Assembly (NCBI GenBank): GCA_002968845.1
Contig: PVBG01000011.1
Span: 1 to 64,000, forward strand
From: Neorhizobium tomejilense
Lineage (GTDB): Bacteria; Pseudomonadota; Alphaproteobacteria; Rhizobiales; Rhizobiaceae
Length of the DNA: 64,000 nucleotides
Reading direction: 5' to 3'
Below the pieces are notes generated by a model. That model made no database searches, was not told where the DNA came from, and was given only the letters and a program-made list of their open reading frames with translations. Numbering within the stretch: position 1 is the stretch's first letter; each line of letters begins with the position of its first letter. Of this stretch, positions 25,661 to 34,648 are shown one piece after another. The position numbers were made by a program, and so were the translations under genes.

Positions 25661-25690
25661 CCCGTCCGGTATCGAACCCGGGCGGGTTTC
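25661..25690 (+). terminator. Terminator of the second BA14K gene
   Basis: CCCGTCCGG (25661-25669) pairs with the 3' half ending at 25686, allowing one bulge, and is followed by TTTCGTTT. It lies between convergent genes. Confidence 0.65.
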
Positions 25691-25703
25691 GTTTGTCCAG
25701 CGG

Positions 25704-26720
25704 TCAGAGAATGCCGGTGCGCTTCAACAGCCACCAGGCGGCAAGCACCGAAATGCCGATCAAGCCGAAGGCATAGGCCGTACCGCCGGAGCCTCCTTCG
25801 AAGGGTAGCGACGAGGTGTTCATTCCGAAAAAGCCGGTGACCAAGGTCGGTGGCAGCAGGAAGGCGGTCATCAGCGACAGGATGTAGAGGTGGCGGTTGG
25901 TCTCTGAGGAGAGCTTCGAGTCGATTTCCTCGTGCAGCAGTCGCGCCCGCTCCTGCAGCGCGTAGACGTCGTGGTCCGCCGCCTCCAGCCGGCCGATCAG
26001 CCGCGAGGCGGCGTCGTCGAAACCAGGGGGCATCTCGTCGTCGTCGGTCGCCGCTGCGCGCCGGAGCAGCGTCAGGACCGTCCTCAGGTGCCGGTGCAGC
26101 CTGACCACCGTCCGCCTGATCGGCGCCAGCCGACGGCGTTCATCGCGCGGCGTGTTGTCGTAGACGAAATCCTCGATGATGTTCATTTCTTCGGTGAGTT
26201 CCATCACCAGCACGATCAGTGTGCGCTGGAACTCGGCGACCAGTGTCTCGAACACGTCGATCGGCTTCTTGTAGCGCGAGGCGTTCTTTTCGATCGCCGC
26301 CCGCACCCGGTCGATCGAGCGCAGGGGCTGCAGGCGTGTGGTGATGATGATCCTGTCCGAGACGAAGAAATGCAGCCAGCCGATATTGCGTGTCTCGCTG
26401 TCGAACTCCCGCTGGAAATCGACCAGGGTGCCATAGACGAGCTGCTCGTCGAGCGTCACGGCGGCGTGCGTGTCGTGGGTGGTGAGTGCGGCGAGAGCCG
26501 GCGGTGTCAGGCCTGGGAAGCTCTCCAGGAAGGCGTTGACCCGGCTGTCGGCGAGGTTGAGATGCAGCCACAGGAAGCCATCGCCGACATCGAGATCGCT
26601 GCGCGCCGCATCGAGCGGCAACCGGGTGCAGGGCGCCGATCCCGGATGGAAGCGATAGGCCCAGACGAGGCCTGGGACAGCGGGGTTCATGAGGGACATG
26701 GGCGAGGAATCCGGAAGCAT
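25704..26720 (-). CDS. CorA/ZntB-family divalent cation transporter
   Basis: This inner-membrane transporter has a large cytoplasmic N-terminal funnel and two C-terminal membrane helices. The 338 residues end with LYILSLMTAFLLPPTLVTGF, the signature GMN in FFGMNTSSLPF, and the second helix AYAFGLIGISVLAAWWLL. The FGMN context and the overall layout fit ZntB-type (Zn2+/H+) transporters rather than classic CorA (YGMNF). The start is placed at ATG 26720, with GGAG 8 nt upstream; ATG 26726 is possible. Longer forms would run into the divergent toxin-antitoxin genes. The substrate, Mg2+ or Zn2+, is not fixed by sequence. Confidence 0.9.
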   Translation of the reverse strand: MLPDSSPMSLMNPAVPGLVWAYRFHPGSAPCTRLPLDAARSDLDVGDGFLWLHLNLADSRVNAFLESFPGLTPPALAALTTHDTHAAVTLDEQLVYGTLVDFQREFDSETRNIGWLHFFVSDRIIITTRLQPLRSIDRVRAAIEKNASRYKKPIDVFETLVAEFQRTLIVLVMELTEEMNIIEDFVYDNTPRDERRRLAPIRRTVVRLHRHLRTVLTLLRRAAATDDDEMPPGFDDAASRLIGRLEAADHDVYALQERARLLHEEIDSKLSSETNRHLYILSLMTAFLLPPTLVTGFFGMNTSSLPFEGGSGGTAYAFGLIGISVLAAWWLLKRTGIL

Positions 26721-26799
26721 AGGCATCACTCCATAGACCCTTTGTGTAACGCTCGTTTCAACAAGATTCTCTAAAAATTCCTTGAACGGTCCAATGCCA

Positions 26800-26817
26800 T
26801 TTGTTACATGTAACAAA
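26800..26817. promoter_or_regulatory. Perfect 18-bp palindromic operator of the MazEF-type module
   Basis: TTTGTTACATGTAACAAA is its own reverse complement. It lies 17 nt before the antitoxin start and overlaps a plausible -10 (TTACAT, 26804-26809) placed 16 nt after TTGAAC (26782-26787). Antitoxin autorepression at this site is the natural reading. Confidence 0.75.
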
Positions 26818-26834
26818 TCAAGGAGAATTTCCAT

Positions 26835-27050
26835 ATGGCCAGTTCCGTGAATGAGCGCGTCAGAAAGCGTCGTGAAAATCTCCGGGCGTCCGGGTTGCGT
26901 CCAGTGCAAATTTGGGTTCCTGATACGCGGCGGCCTGGTTTTGCGGAGGAATGCCATCGGCAGTCGCGTTTGGTCGCGGCGGCGGATGCGGCAGATCCCG
27001 ATCTGATGAAATTTCTGGATGACGCCCTGGCTGATCTCGGGGAGCAATGA
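26835..27050 (+). CDS. MazE-family antitoxin (DUF3018 type)
   Basis: The 71-residue antitoxin starts MASSVNERVRKRRENLRASG, a basic DNA-binding N-terminal part that reads RPVQIWVPDTRRPGFAEEC, followed by an acidic C-terminal tail (DPDLMKFLDDALADLGEQ) that would wrap the toxin. It lies directly upstream of a PemK/MazF gene, overlapping it by 4 nt. It likely represses its own promoter at the palindrome at 26800-26817. Confidence 0.88.
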   Translation: MASSVNERVRKRRENLRASGLRPVQIWVPDTRRPGFAEECHRQSRLVAAADAADPDLMKFLDDALADLGEQ

Positions 27051-27370
27051 TGCGCAGGGGCGATCTTGTGACGGTTGCTCTGGCTGGTGATTTCGGAAAG
27101 CCGCGCCCCGCCCTTGTGATCCAATCCGACCTCTTCGACACGGACACGCTGACGGTTCTGCTGCTGTCCAGTACCATTGTTGATACGCCGCTCATCCGCA
27201 TCATGGTCCAGCCCACGCCCAGCAACGCGCTCAACAGCCCCTCCCAGATCATGATCGACAAGGCGATGACCCTCAAGCGGGAAAAGATAGGGAGGGTTTT
27301 CGGCTCGATCGAAGATGACGTTCTCGTAGCCGTGAATCGGTCGCTTGCCGTGTTCTTTGGCTTGGCCTGA
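27047..27370 (+). CDS. PemK/MazF-type mRNA interferase toxin
   Basis: This 107-residue toxin is predicted to cleave RNA at short sequences when its antitoxin is lost. It has the SH3-like MazF start (MMRRGDLVTVALAGDFGKPR, then PALVIQ, with the Arg-Pro pair of the active site), the strand STIVDTPLIRIMVQP, and the dimer block PSQIMIDKAMTLKREKIGRV. No residue loss is seen, so it is likely functional. Two ATG codons in tandem (27047 and 27050) are possible starts; translation is coupled to the antitoxin. Confidence 0.9.
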   Translation: MMRRGDLVTVALAGDFGKPRPALVIQSDLFDTDTLTVLLLSSTIVDTPLIRIMVQPTPSNALNSPSQIMIDKAMTLKREKIGRVFGSIEDDVLVAVNRSLAVFFGLA

Positions 27371-27373
27371 ACA

Positions 27374-27403
27374 TTGACAACCGCATTTACGTTTACGTAA
27401 AAA
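27374..27403 (+). promoter_or_regulatory. Promoter with LiuR-like palindrome before the acyl-CoA dehydrogenase
   Basis: TTGACA (27374-27379) and TAAAAA (27398-27403) are 18 nt apart. Between them lies TTTACG (27386-27391), 4 nt, and CGTAAA (27396-27401), an exact inverted repeat. MerR-family LiuR-type regulators of branched-chain and fatty-acid catabolism use very similar sites, as far as I recall. Control by such a regulator is inferred; no merR gene is in the window. Confidence 0.55.
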
Positions 27404-27477
27404 GCATATGAGGAATGCCGACGGAGCAGAATCGGCTAGAATCGGCAGTCACAGCTGCGCCTAGGAGGAGGAGCATC

Positions 27478-29271
27478 ATGTACAAGGCACCGGTCGAGGA
27501 GATCGCCTTCACCCTGAACCATGTGGCGGGCCTTTCGGACGCCCTGGAGATCGGCAGGTTCGGCGACTTGAGCGCCGATCTGGTCGAGGCGATCCTGGAG
27601 GAGGCGGGGCGGTTCGCCGGCAACGAGATGGCGCCGCTCGGTGAGATCGGCGACAGACAGGGCGCCCGCCTCACCGACGGCAAGGTGACGACACCGGACG
27701 GCTGGCCGGAACTCTATCGTCATTGGCGGGAAGGCGGCTGGAACGGCCTGACCGCGCCGGAAGCCTATGGCGGCCAGAATCTGCCGCATATGCTGAACGT
27801 TGCCGCGCTCGAAATGTGGAATTCCGCCTCCATGGCCTTCGCGCTGGCGCCGACGTTGACCATGGGCGCCATCGAAGCGCTGGTCGCGCACGGCAGCGAG
27901 GCGCTCAAGGAAAAATACCTCGCAAAACTGGTCGCCGGCGAATGGACCGGCACCATGAACCTGACCGAGCCGCATGCCGGCTCCGATCTCGGTGTCCTGA
28001 AGACCCGCGCCGAGCGCGGCGACGACGGCACCTACCGCATTTTCGGCCAGAAGATCTTCATCACCTGGGGTGAGCACGACGCCGCCGACAACATCATCCA
28101 TCTGGTGCTGGCGCGGCTTCCCGACGCGCCTGCCGGCACCCGCGGCATCTCGCTTTTCCTGGTCCCGAAATTTCTGGTGGGCGACGACGGATCGCTGGAG
28201 GCGCGCAACGACGTCTTCTGCCATTCGATCGAACACAAGCTCGGCATCCACGGCTCGCCGACCTGCACGATGATCTATGGCGACGGCAAATATTCTCCGG
28301 GCAACGAGGAGGACAAGGGCGCGATCGGCTGGCTGATCGGTGAGGAGAACAAGGGCCTCGCCTGCATGTTCACGATGATGAACAATGCGCGCCTGGCGGT
28401 CGGCATGCAGGGCGTGGCGATCGCCGAAGCCGCGACGCAGAAGGCGGTCGCGTTTGCCAAGGAACGCACCCAGGGCAAGGCGCCCGGCTGGTCGGGGGAG
28501 GGCATGAGCCCGATCATCGACCATCCGGATATTGCCCGCACGCTGATCACCATGAAGGCGCTGACCCAAGGCGCTCGCGCCATCTGCTACGCCTGCGCCC
28601 ACGCAACCGACATGTCGCACCACACCGAAGGCGACGAGGCCCGCCACTGGACCGAACGGGCAGCCCTTCTGACGCCGATCGCCAAATCCTTCGCGACCGA
28701 TGCCGGCGTCGACGTCGCGTCGCTCGGCATCCAGGTGCATGGCGGCATGGGCTTCATCGAGGAGACGGGCGCTGCCCGTTACCTGCGCGACGCCCGCATC
28801 GCGCCGATCTACGAGGGCACCAACGGCATCCAGGCGATCGACCTCGTGACCCGCAAGCTGCCGCTCTCTTCGGGCGGCCAGGTGCGCGGCTTCATCGGCG
28901 AACTGAAGGAGATCGCCGACAAGGTATCAGCCTCCAACGATACGGCGTTCGGCGAGACCGGTGACCGTCTGCGCGCCGCCATCGCCGCGCTCGAAACCGC
29001 CACCGGCTGGCTGTTGGAAACCCAAGGCGCCGGCAGGACCGCCGATGCGCTCGCCGGCGCGACGCCCTACCAGCGGCTGTTCGGCCTGGTGCTGACCGGC
29101 TGTTACCTCGCCAAGGGCGCGCTTGTTGCTGCCGATAACGGCGGCCCGGAAAAGCGCGTCGCGCTCTGCCGCTTCATGGCCGAAAACCTGCTCGCCGAAA
29201 CCTCGGCGCTGAAGGACCGCGTGATTTCAGGCGCCGAAAGCTTGCAAGCTGCCCGCGCGATCCTGGCCTGA
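27478..29271 (+). CDS. Acyl-CoA dehydrogenase, long form with C-terminal domain
   Basis: This flavoenzyme introduces the alpha-beta double bond in acyl-CoAs. The 597 residues carry the ACAD core (GTMNLTEPHAGSDLGVLKTR, GEENKGLACMFTMMNNARLA, IQVHGGMGFIEETGAARYLR with RDARIAPIYEGTNGIQAIDL) and an extra C-terminal domain of about 120 residues. That layout is shared by 3-methylmercaptopropionyl-CoA dehydrogenase (DmdC) and by several proteobacterial fatty-acid enzymes; sequence alone does not choose. The ATG at 27478 has AGGAGGAGG upstream. It is 11 nt from the crotonase gene, and an operator-like palindrome lies in its promoter. Confidence 0.93.
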   Translation: MYKAPVEEIAFTLNHVAGLSDALEIGRFGDLSADLVEAILEEAGRFAGNEMAPLGEIGDRQGARLTDGKVTTPDGWPELYRHWREGGWNGLTAPEAYGGQNLPHMLNVAALEMWNSASMAFALAPTLTMGAIEALVAHGSEALKEKYLAKLVAGEWTGTMNLTEPHAGSDLGVLKTRAERGDDGTYRIFGQKIFITWGEHDAADNIIHLVLARLPDAPAGTRGISLFLVPKFLVGDDGSLEARNDVFCHSIEHKLGIHGSPTCTMIYGDGKYSPGNEEDKGAIGWLIGEENKGLACMFTMMNNARLAVGMQGVAIAEAATQKAVAFAKERTQGKAPGWSGEGMSPIIDHPDIARTLITMKALTQGARAICYACAHATDMSHHTEGDEARHWTERAALLTPIAKSFATDAGVDVASLGIQVHGGMGFIEETGAARYLRDARIAPIYEGTNGIQAIDLVTRKLPLSSGGQVRGFIGELKEIADKVSASNDTAFGETGDRLRAAIAALETATGWLLETQGAGRTADALAGATPYQRLFGLVLTGCYLAKGALVAADNGGPEKRVALCRFMAENLLAETSALKDRVISGAESLQAARAILA

Positions 29272-29282
29272 AGGAGACATCC

Positions 29283-30041
29283 GTGAGCGACATCCACATC
29301 CTCGTCGAGCGCCCCGAGGCCCAGCCGGGTGTCATGGTGATCCGCTTCAACCGGCCGGAAAAGAAGAATGCCATCACCTCGGCCATGTACAACCGCATGA
29401 CCGCCGCCCTCGAGGAGGCGAACCGCGACGACGCCGTACGTGCCGTCGCCTTCCTGGGCACCGACGGCTGCTTCTCCGCGGGCAACGACATGGGCGATTT
29501 CCTCGCCTATGCCATGTCCGGATCGAAGGAGGCGCCTGCCGCCGCCGTTTTCATCAAGGCCTTGGCGCTTGCCGAAAAGCCGCTGGTATCCGGCGTCGAT
29601 GGTCTCGCGATCGGCATCGGCACCACCTTGAACATGCATTGCGACCTGACGGTCGCGTCCGCCCGCAGCCTGTTCAAGACGCCCTTCGTGGACCTGGCGC
29701 TGGTGCCGGAAGCCGCTTCCAGCCTGCTGGCGCCGAAAGTCATCGGCCATCAGCGCGCATTTGCCATGCTGGTGGCGGGTGAGGGATTTTCCGCCCAGGC
29801 GGCGCTCGACGCCGGGCTGATCTGGAAGATCGTGGAACCGCAGGCGGTCGAAGCCGAGACGCTGGCGCTTACCGCAAGCCTCGCGGCGAAACCGCCCCAG
29901 GCCCTGAGGATCGCCCGCGACCTGGTGCGCGGACCGCGCGACGCGGTGCTCGCCCGCATGGATGAGGAACTGGTGCATTTCTCCGCCCAGCTCAAAAGTG
30001 CAGAGGCGCGCGCCGCCTTCGAGGCCTTCATGCGACGTTAA
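29283..30041 (+). CDS. Enoyl-CoA hydratase/isomerase (crotonase) family protein
   Basis: The 252-residue crotonase has the oxyanion-hole block TDGCFSAGNDMGDFLAYAM, the CoA-binding GLAIGIGTTLNMHCDLTVA, and PFVDLALVPEAASSLLAPKV, where the Glu after Val-Pro is the likely catalytic acid of isomerase-like members. It probably hydrates or isomerises the product of the dehydrogenase encoded 11 nt upstream, with which it forms an operon. It starts with GTG 29283 after AAGGAGA. A hydratase and a delta3-delta2 isomerase role are both possible. Confidence 0.9.
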   Translation: MSDIHILVERPEAQPGVMVIRFNRPEKKNAITSAMYNRMTAALEEANRDDAVRAVAFLGTDGCFSAGNDMGDFLAYAMSGSKEAPAAAVFIKALALAEKPLVSGVDGLAIGIGTTLNMHCDLTVASARSLFKTPFVDLALVPEAASSLLAPKVIGHQRAFAMLVAGEGFSAQAALDAGLIWKIVEPQAVEAETLALTASLAAKPPQALRIARDLVRGPRDAVLARMDEELVHFSAQLKSAEARAAFEAFMRR

Positions 30042-30124
30042 CGGTGTCCCGCGGGAAACTCCGCTCCCGTCTTCTTTTGACGCAGCTTCGGCGCTAGATT
30101 GCCTCCACAATATGGGAGGAAAGA

Positions 30125-30499
30125 ATGTCCTATCGTTTCTGGTCGTGCTTGTTCGTATTGCTTCTGGGAATAGCGCCGGCGCAGGCCGAGACGCTGGCTT
30201 TCCCATTGCAGAGCCAGCCGCTGCAACTCGCCCAGAGCCCCTCCGTCACCATCGGCCCGAACGGCGTCATCATCCGCCGTGACGATGATCGTGACCGGTA
30301 TCGCGACGGGGACCGGGATCGCGACCGCGACCGCGATAGAGATCGCCCCCGCCCGCAGCGTTATGTCTGCGTCGTCTCTCCGCCGCCGAGCATGGATCGC
30401 CGTCGTCCCTATGTCTGCAACGCCGAACCGGGCCGCGTCGGCGGCCGTTGCCGCTGCTCCGGCGTCGTCGGCAGCGGCACGCTTGATCTGGCTCGGTAA
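30125..30499 (+). CDS. Secreted Arg-Asp-repeat protein of unknown function
   Basis: The 124-residue product has a signal peptide (MSYRFWSCLFVLLLGIAPAQ) and a short beta-rich stretch (SPSVTIGPNGVIIRRDD). A (Arg-Asp)n tract at about residues 53-74 comes next, formed by repeated CGCGAC/CGGGAC units in the DNA (30285-30345), and then a Cys-containing domain with four Cys (YVCVVSPPP, YVCNAEPGRVGGRCRCSG). The Arg-Asp zipper could make a charged spacer or phase-separating linker. No function is known to me. Confidence 0.65.
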   Translation: MSYRFWSCLFVLLLGIAPAQAETLAFPLQSQPLQLAQSPSVTIGPNGVIIRRDDDRDRYRDGDRDRDRDRDRDRPRPQRYVCVVSPPPSMDRRRPYVCNAEPGRVGGRCRCSGVVGSGTLDLAR

Positions 30500-30525
30500 G
30501 AGGCCCGGCGGTCTTCTGCCCGAGC

Positions 30526-31770
30526 TTACTTCTGCAGCAGTACTACCGCCTCCACGTGCGGCGACCAGAGGAACTGGTCGATCGGGGTGACGGCCTTGAT
30601 CTGGTATCCGCCGTCGACAAGAATTCTGAGGTCGCGGGCGAGCGTCAGCGGGTTGCAGCTGACCGCCACGACCGTCTTCACGCCGGATCGGACAAGTTCC
30701 TTCATCTGGACTTCGGCACCGGCGCGCGGCGGATCGAAGACGACGGCGTCGTAGTTCTTCAGCTCGGACACCATCATCGGCCGGCGGAAGAGGTCGCGCT
30801 TCTCCACCGATACGGGCTTCAGCCCCTGCGTGTTGCGGGCGGCGTGATCGAGTGCCTTGACCGACTTCTCGTCACCTTCGACGGCATGCACCTTGCCGAT
30901 GCGGGCGAGCCGGAGGGAAAATGTGCCGGAGCCGGCAAACAGGTCGATAATCCGCTTGGCCTTGCCGACATGCGACAGCACCAGTTCTGCCATCGCGTCT
31001 TCCGCCGGTTTCGTCGCCTGGGTAAAGGCGCCGGGCGGCGGAGAGACCTTGACGCCGCCGAAATCCACCAGCGGCTTCTGCAATTCGATGACGATCTCGC
31101 CGTTGGCAGAAACCCGAGCAATGTTTTTCAGCGCCAGCACCGTCTCGGTGACCAGGCGCCGCTGCTTGTCGTCGAGCGGCTTCAACCCGTCCGCGGCAAG
31201 GTCGAGGCCGGCAAGCGTTTCCAGAACCGCGATGCGGAACGTATCGGAGCCGGTCGCCAGCGCCTTGCCCACCGCACGGATCGCCTCGAGCCGGGCAACG
31301 ATGCCGGGCGAGGCGATGGGACATTCGACGATCGAGACGATATGGTTGGTCTCGGCGCGGTTGAAGCCGAGCAGCAATTCCTTCTCGGTCCTGCGGGCGG
31401 AAAATACCACCCGACGACGCTCGCCGGGATGGGCGATGACCAGCTCGCCCACGTCAGGCGTCAGGCCCTTGGATTTCAGCGCCTCGACGACGAGGTTGCG
31501 CTTGAAGGCATGGTAGGGCGCGTCGGCCAGATGCTGCAGCGAACAGCCGCCGCACGCGTCGCTGTCAGGCCCGAAGTGGCGGCAGGGCGGCGTAACCCGG
31601 TCCGGCGACGGGTTGGACGTCGACATGACCGTGCCGTGGTCGCCGTTGCGGGCGATCGCCAGGGTTTCGCCAGGAAGAGCGTAGGGCACATAGACCGGGC
31701 CGTCTTCGCCATTGGCGATGCCGTGGCCCTGCGCGCCGAGCCGGTTGATCGTGACGGTGACCGTGCTCAT
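30526..31770 (-). CDS. 23S rRNA (uracil-5-)-methyltransferase, RlmD/RumA family
   Basis: This RNA m5U methyltransferase uses SAM. The 414 residues show an N-terminal TRAM domain (INRLGAQGHGIANGEDGPVY), cysteines for a [4Fe-4S] cluster (CRHFGPDSDACGGCSLQHL and a later Cys in VECPIAS), the SAM loop IIDLFAGSGTFSLRLAR, FDPPRAGAEVQMKEL, and the catalytic motif SCNPLTLARDL with its nucleophilic Cys. RlmD, RlmC and TrmA are hard to separate by eye. The start overlaps the tlyA stop by 4 nt (ATGA), so the two RNA modification genes are coupled. Confidence 0.92.
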   Translation of the reverse strand: MSTVTVTINRLGAQGHGIANGEDGPVYVPYALPGETLAIARNGDHGTVMSTSNPSPDRVTPPCRHFGPDSDACGGCSLQHLADAPYHAFKRNLVVEALKSKGLTPDVGELVIAHPGERRRVVFSARRTEKELLLGFNRAETNHIVSIVECPIASPGIVARLEAIRAVGKALATGSDTFRIAVLETLAGLDLAADGLKPLDDKQRRLVTETVLALKNIARVSANGEIVIELQKPLVDFGGVKVSPPPGAFTQATKPAEDAMAELVLSHVGKAKRIIDLFAGSGTFSLRLARIGKVHAVEGDEKSVKALDHAARNTQGLKPVSVEKRDLFRRPMMVSELKNYDAVVFDPPRAGAEVQMKELVRSGVKTVVAVSCNPLTLARDLRILVDGGYQIKAVTPIDQFLWSPHVEAVVLLQK

Positions 31771-32531
31771 GACGGTTCACCGGGCTTCACGCCTGCGAGC
31801 AGGTATTCCTGGTTGCCGTCGCCGCCGACGATCGGGGAGGGGATCATCCCAAGGCTCGCCCAGCCGATATCTTCGACGAGCCAGCGTTCGAGTTCGGCTG
31901 CGACCTGGGGTGCCGTCTCCGGCTCCTTCAGCAGTCCGGCCTTGCTGATCGCATCGCGTCCCGCCTCGAATTGCGGCTTGACCAGCAGCACGCAATGGGC
32001 GCCGGGCTCGGCAAGATCCAGCGCCGGCGCCAGCGCCAGCTTCAGCGAAATGAACGAAACGTCGGAGACGATGAAGGTGATCTCGCGGTCGTCGTAATCC
32101 TCGGCGGTCAGATAGCGGGCGTTGAGGCCTTCGATATTGGTGACGCGCGGCTCGGCGAGCAGTCGCGGATGCATCTGCCCGTGGCCGACGTCGATCGAGG
32201 TGACATGTTTCGCGCCGCGCATGACCAGCACTTCGGTAAAGCCGCCGGTGGAAGCGCCGATATCGAGACAGTCATGGCCTGCCGGGTCGAGCTTGAAGTG
32301 ATCGAGCGCCGCGACAAGCTTCAGCGCCGCGCGGGACACGTAATCCTGCGCCGGGTCGTCGATCGTGAGTTGCGCATCGAGCGGGAAGGTGAGGCTCGGC
32401 TTGGTGACGACACGGCCGTTGACGGTAACGGTGCCGCGGGCGATCGCGTCGCGCGCACGGGCTCGGCTCGCGACGAGATTGAGCGAGACGAGAAGCTGGT
32501 CGAGGCGTTGGTTTTCGGGAGTTGAGGACAT
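31767..32531 (-). CDS. tlyA: TlyA-family rRNA 2'-O-methyltransferase / hemolysin-like protein
   Basis: The 254-residue protein has an N-terminal S4 RNA-binding domain (RLDQLLVSLNLVASRARARD) and a C-terminal FtsJ/RrmJ methyltransferase domain (CLDIGASTGGFTEVLVMRGA, then VSDVSFISLKLALAPAL and VKPQFEAGRD). Family members methylate ribose 2'-OH in 16S and 23S rRNA; the hemolysin label is historical. The start at 32531 matches the family; an upstream GTG/ATG form would add an unrelated leader. It is upstream of and coupled to the RlmD-like gene. In many relatives dxs lies directly before tlyA; here dxs is 5.6 kb away. Confidence 0.9.
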   Translation of the reverse strand: MSSTPENQRLDQLLVSLNLVASRARARDAIARGTVTVNGRVVTKPSLTFPLDAQLTIDDPAQDYVSRAALKLVAALDHFKLDPAGHDCLDIGASTGGFTEVLVMRGAKHVTSIDVGHGQMHPRLLAEPRVTNIEGLNARYLTAEDYDDREITFIVSDVSFISLKLALAPALDLAEPGAHCVLLVKPQFEAGRDAISKAGLLKEPETAPQVAAELERWLVEDIGWASLGMIPSPIVGGDGNQEYLLAGVKPGEPS

Positions 32532-32684
32532 GGGTGTAGTCAATGCCTGCCTATCGCCTGGCTTGCAAGGGGCTTGATCCATGAAAACTCGCAGCCGCGT
32601 TCAATCAAATTTTAATGATGTTGGGATTCTCTCCGGGATGGAGGAGATGTCCAATGCTGTTTCAACTGAGAGCGGAAGCCACTG

Positions 32685-34625
32685 ATGTCGCTTAAAAACC
32701 TATCCCTGAACAAGAAGCTGATCATCACCTTTGCGGCGTTGATGTCGGTCTGTCTGCTGGCCTCCGCCGGCGTTTATTGGCAGGCCTTGAAATCGAGCCG
32801 GTCTTCCGCGCAGCAGGTCGTTTCCCAGACCATCCTGATGCATGTGGACGCAGCGCTCGAAGCCATGCTGGAACAAGCCGTCAATCAGCGCGGCTTCCTG
32901 CTCTTCAAGAGCGACAGTACCTATGCGGACGTCTTCAGCAACCGCGAGAAGATGATTACGGCGATCGACGCCGCCAAGAAGGCGGCCGCCGGCATGCCGG
33001 ACATGCTGACTTCGCTCGATGCGATGCGGGCTGCAGCCGATGTGTTCCACACCCAGCTCACCGTTCCGCAGCTCGATGCGCGCAAGAACACCAGCAAGCC
33101 GATCGAGGAAGTCATCGAGATCGGCCGCAACCAGTCCAAGGGCCAGCTCGACGTCTTCCGCGAGGCTGCCGCCAAGATCAAGAAGCAGGCTTTCGACCTG
33201 TCCACCGCCATGGTCAATGCCCAGACCCGCGCCCACACCGACCTGCTGCTGACGCTTCTGATCGGCGGCGGCATTGCCGGCCTGATCGCGGTTGCCCTCG
33301 TGCTGGCCCTGTCGAGCGTCATCGTCAAGCCGATCGTCGGCATGACGGACGCCATGACCAGCCTTGCAGGCGGCAATCATGACATCCAGGTCCCGGCTCT
33401 CGAACGTGGCGACGAAGTCGGCCGGATGGCCAAGGCCGTCACGGTCTTCAAGGATGCTGCCATCGAAAAGCAGCGCCTGGCCCGCGATGCGGACATGCTG
33501 CGCGACACCAGCGAGCGCGAACGCCTCGACAACGACGCCCAGAAGGCCCGCGAAGCCGCCAATCTCGAATTTGCGATCGACGCGCTTGCCACCGGGCTTG
33601 CAAGCCTTGCCGATGGCGATGTCGCCTACCGCATCGAAAAGCCGTTCTCCGGCAATCTCGACCGGCTGCGCACCGACTTCAACCAGGCGCTCGGCCGGCT
33701 GCAGTCGGCCCTCCAGGCGGTCGGCGAGAACGCCTCGGCGATCAGCTCCGGCGCGGGTGAAATCCGCTCCGCGGCCGACGATCTCGGACGTCGCACCGAA
33801 CAGCAGGCCGCAGCCGTCGAAGAGACAGCCGCAGCACTCGAAGAGGTGACGACGACGGTGAAGGAATCCGCCCGCCGTGCAGAAGATGTCGGTCAGCGCG
33901 TCGAGCGGACCCGTATCGGCGCCGAGAAATCGGGCGAGGTGGTCCGCCGGGCGGTCTCCGCCATGGAGCAGATCTCGAAGTCGTCCGGCGAGATCAGCAA
34001 TATCATCTCGGTCATCGACGACATCGCCTTCCAGACCAACCTGCTGGCGCTGAATGCCGGCGTCGAGGCGGCCCGCGCCGGCGAGGCGGGCAAGGGTTTC
34101 GCGGTCGTCGCACAGGAAGTCCGCGAGCTCGCTCAGCGTTCCGCCAATGCGGCAAAGGAGATCAAGGCGTTGATCACCACCTCCAGCCAGCAGGTGGATG
34201 CGGGCGTCGCGCTGGTCGGCGAGACCGGCCAGGCGCTGGAAGCGATCGTCGGCGAAGTGCAGCAGATCAACCAGCACCTCTCCGCCATCGTCATCTCCAC
34301 CCGCGAGCAGTCGACCGGCCTCCAGGAGATCAACACCTCCGTCAACGCCATGGACCAGGGCACGCAGCAGAACGCCGCCATGGTCGAAGAGCAGAACGCG
34401 GCAAGCCACAAGCTTGCCCAGGAAGCTCAGGCGCTCGATGCCCTGCTGAGGCAGTTCAACTTCGGCGGCACGCCTGCGGCCCGGATTTCTCGTCCGGTTG
34501 CGGCTCCGTCGGCAGCCCGTCCGGTGGCATCGCCGGCGAACGCCCTGCGTTCCACCGTCGCCCGCGCCTTCTCCGGCAAGGCGGCGAGCGCCGCTGCCGT
34601 GAAGGAAGAGTGGTCGGAATTCTGA
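32685..34625 (+). CDS. Methyl-accepting chemotaxis protein with helical sensor and CheR tether
   Basis: This 646-residue receptor differs from the pair at 3-7 kb. It begins with a membrane helix ([20 protein letters not shown]) and has an all-helical periplasmic domain of about 150 residues (4HB/CHASE3-like, [19 protein letters not shown]). A second helix ([20 protein letters not shown]) leads to HAMP, and the signalling domain has the tip [20 protein letters not shown]. It ends in EEWSEF, a match to the W-x-x-F pentapeptide that tethers CheR and CheB, after a flexible Ala/Pro-rich linker. It therefore may help methylate the two tether-less receptors in trans. A terminator follows at 34649. 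Confidence 0.95.
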   Translation: MSLKNLSLNKKLIITFAALMSVCLLASAGVYWQALKSSRSSAQQVVSQTILMHVDAALEAMLEQAVNQRGFLLFKSDSTYADVFSNREKMITAIDAAKKAAAGMPDMLTSLDAMRAAADVFHTQLTVPQLDARKNTSKPIEEVIEIGRNQSKGQLDVFREAAAKIKKQAFDLSTAMVNAQTRAHTDLLLTLLIGGGIAGLIAVALVLALSSVIVKPIVGMTDAMTSLAGGNHDIQVPALERGDEVGRMAKAVTVFKDAAIEKQRLARDADMLRDTSERERLDNDAQKAREAANLEFAIDALATGLASLADGDVAYRIEKPFSGNLDRLRTDFNQALGRLQSALQAVGENASAISSGAGEIRSAADDLGRRTEQQAAAVEETAAALEEVTTTVKESARRAEDVGQRVERTRIGAEKSGEVVRRAVSAMEQISKSSGEISNIISVIDDIAFQTNLLALNAGVEAARAGEAGKGFAVVAQEVRELAQRSANAAKEIKALITTSSQQVDAGVALVGETGQALEAIVGEVQQINQHLSAIVISTREQSTGLQEINTSVNAMDQGTQQNAAMVEEQNAASHKLAQEAQALDALLRQFNFGGTPAARISRPVAAPSAARPVASPANALRSTVARAFSGKAASAAAVKEEWSEF

Positions 34626-34648
34626 TCCGCCCATATGGCTCGATCTCA

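Noticed and set aside
26727..27047. A longer N-terminus for the CorA/ZntB-type transporter
   Set aside because: It would overlap the divergent MazE gene and its operator, and adds no family sequence.
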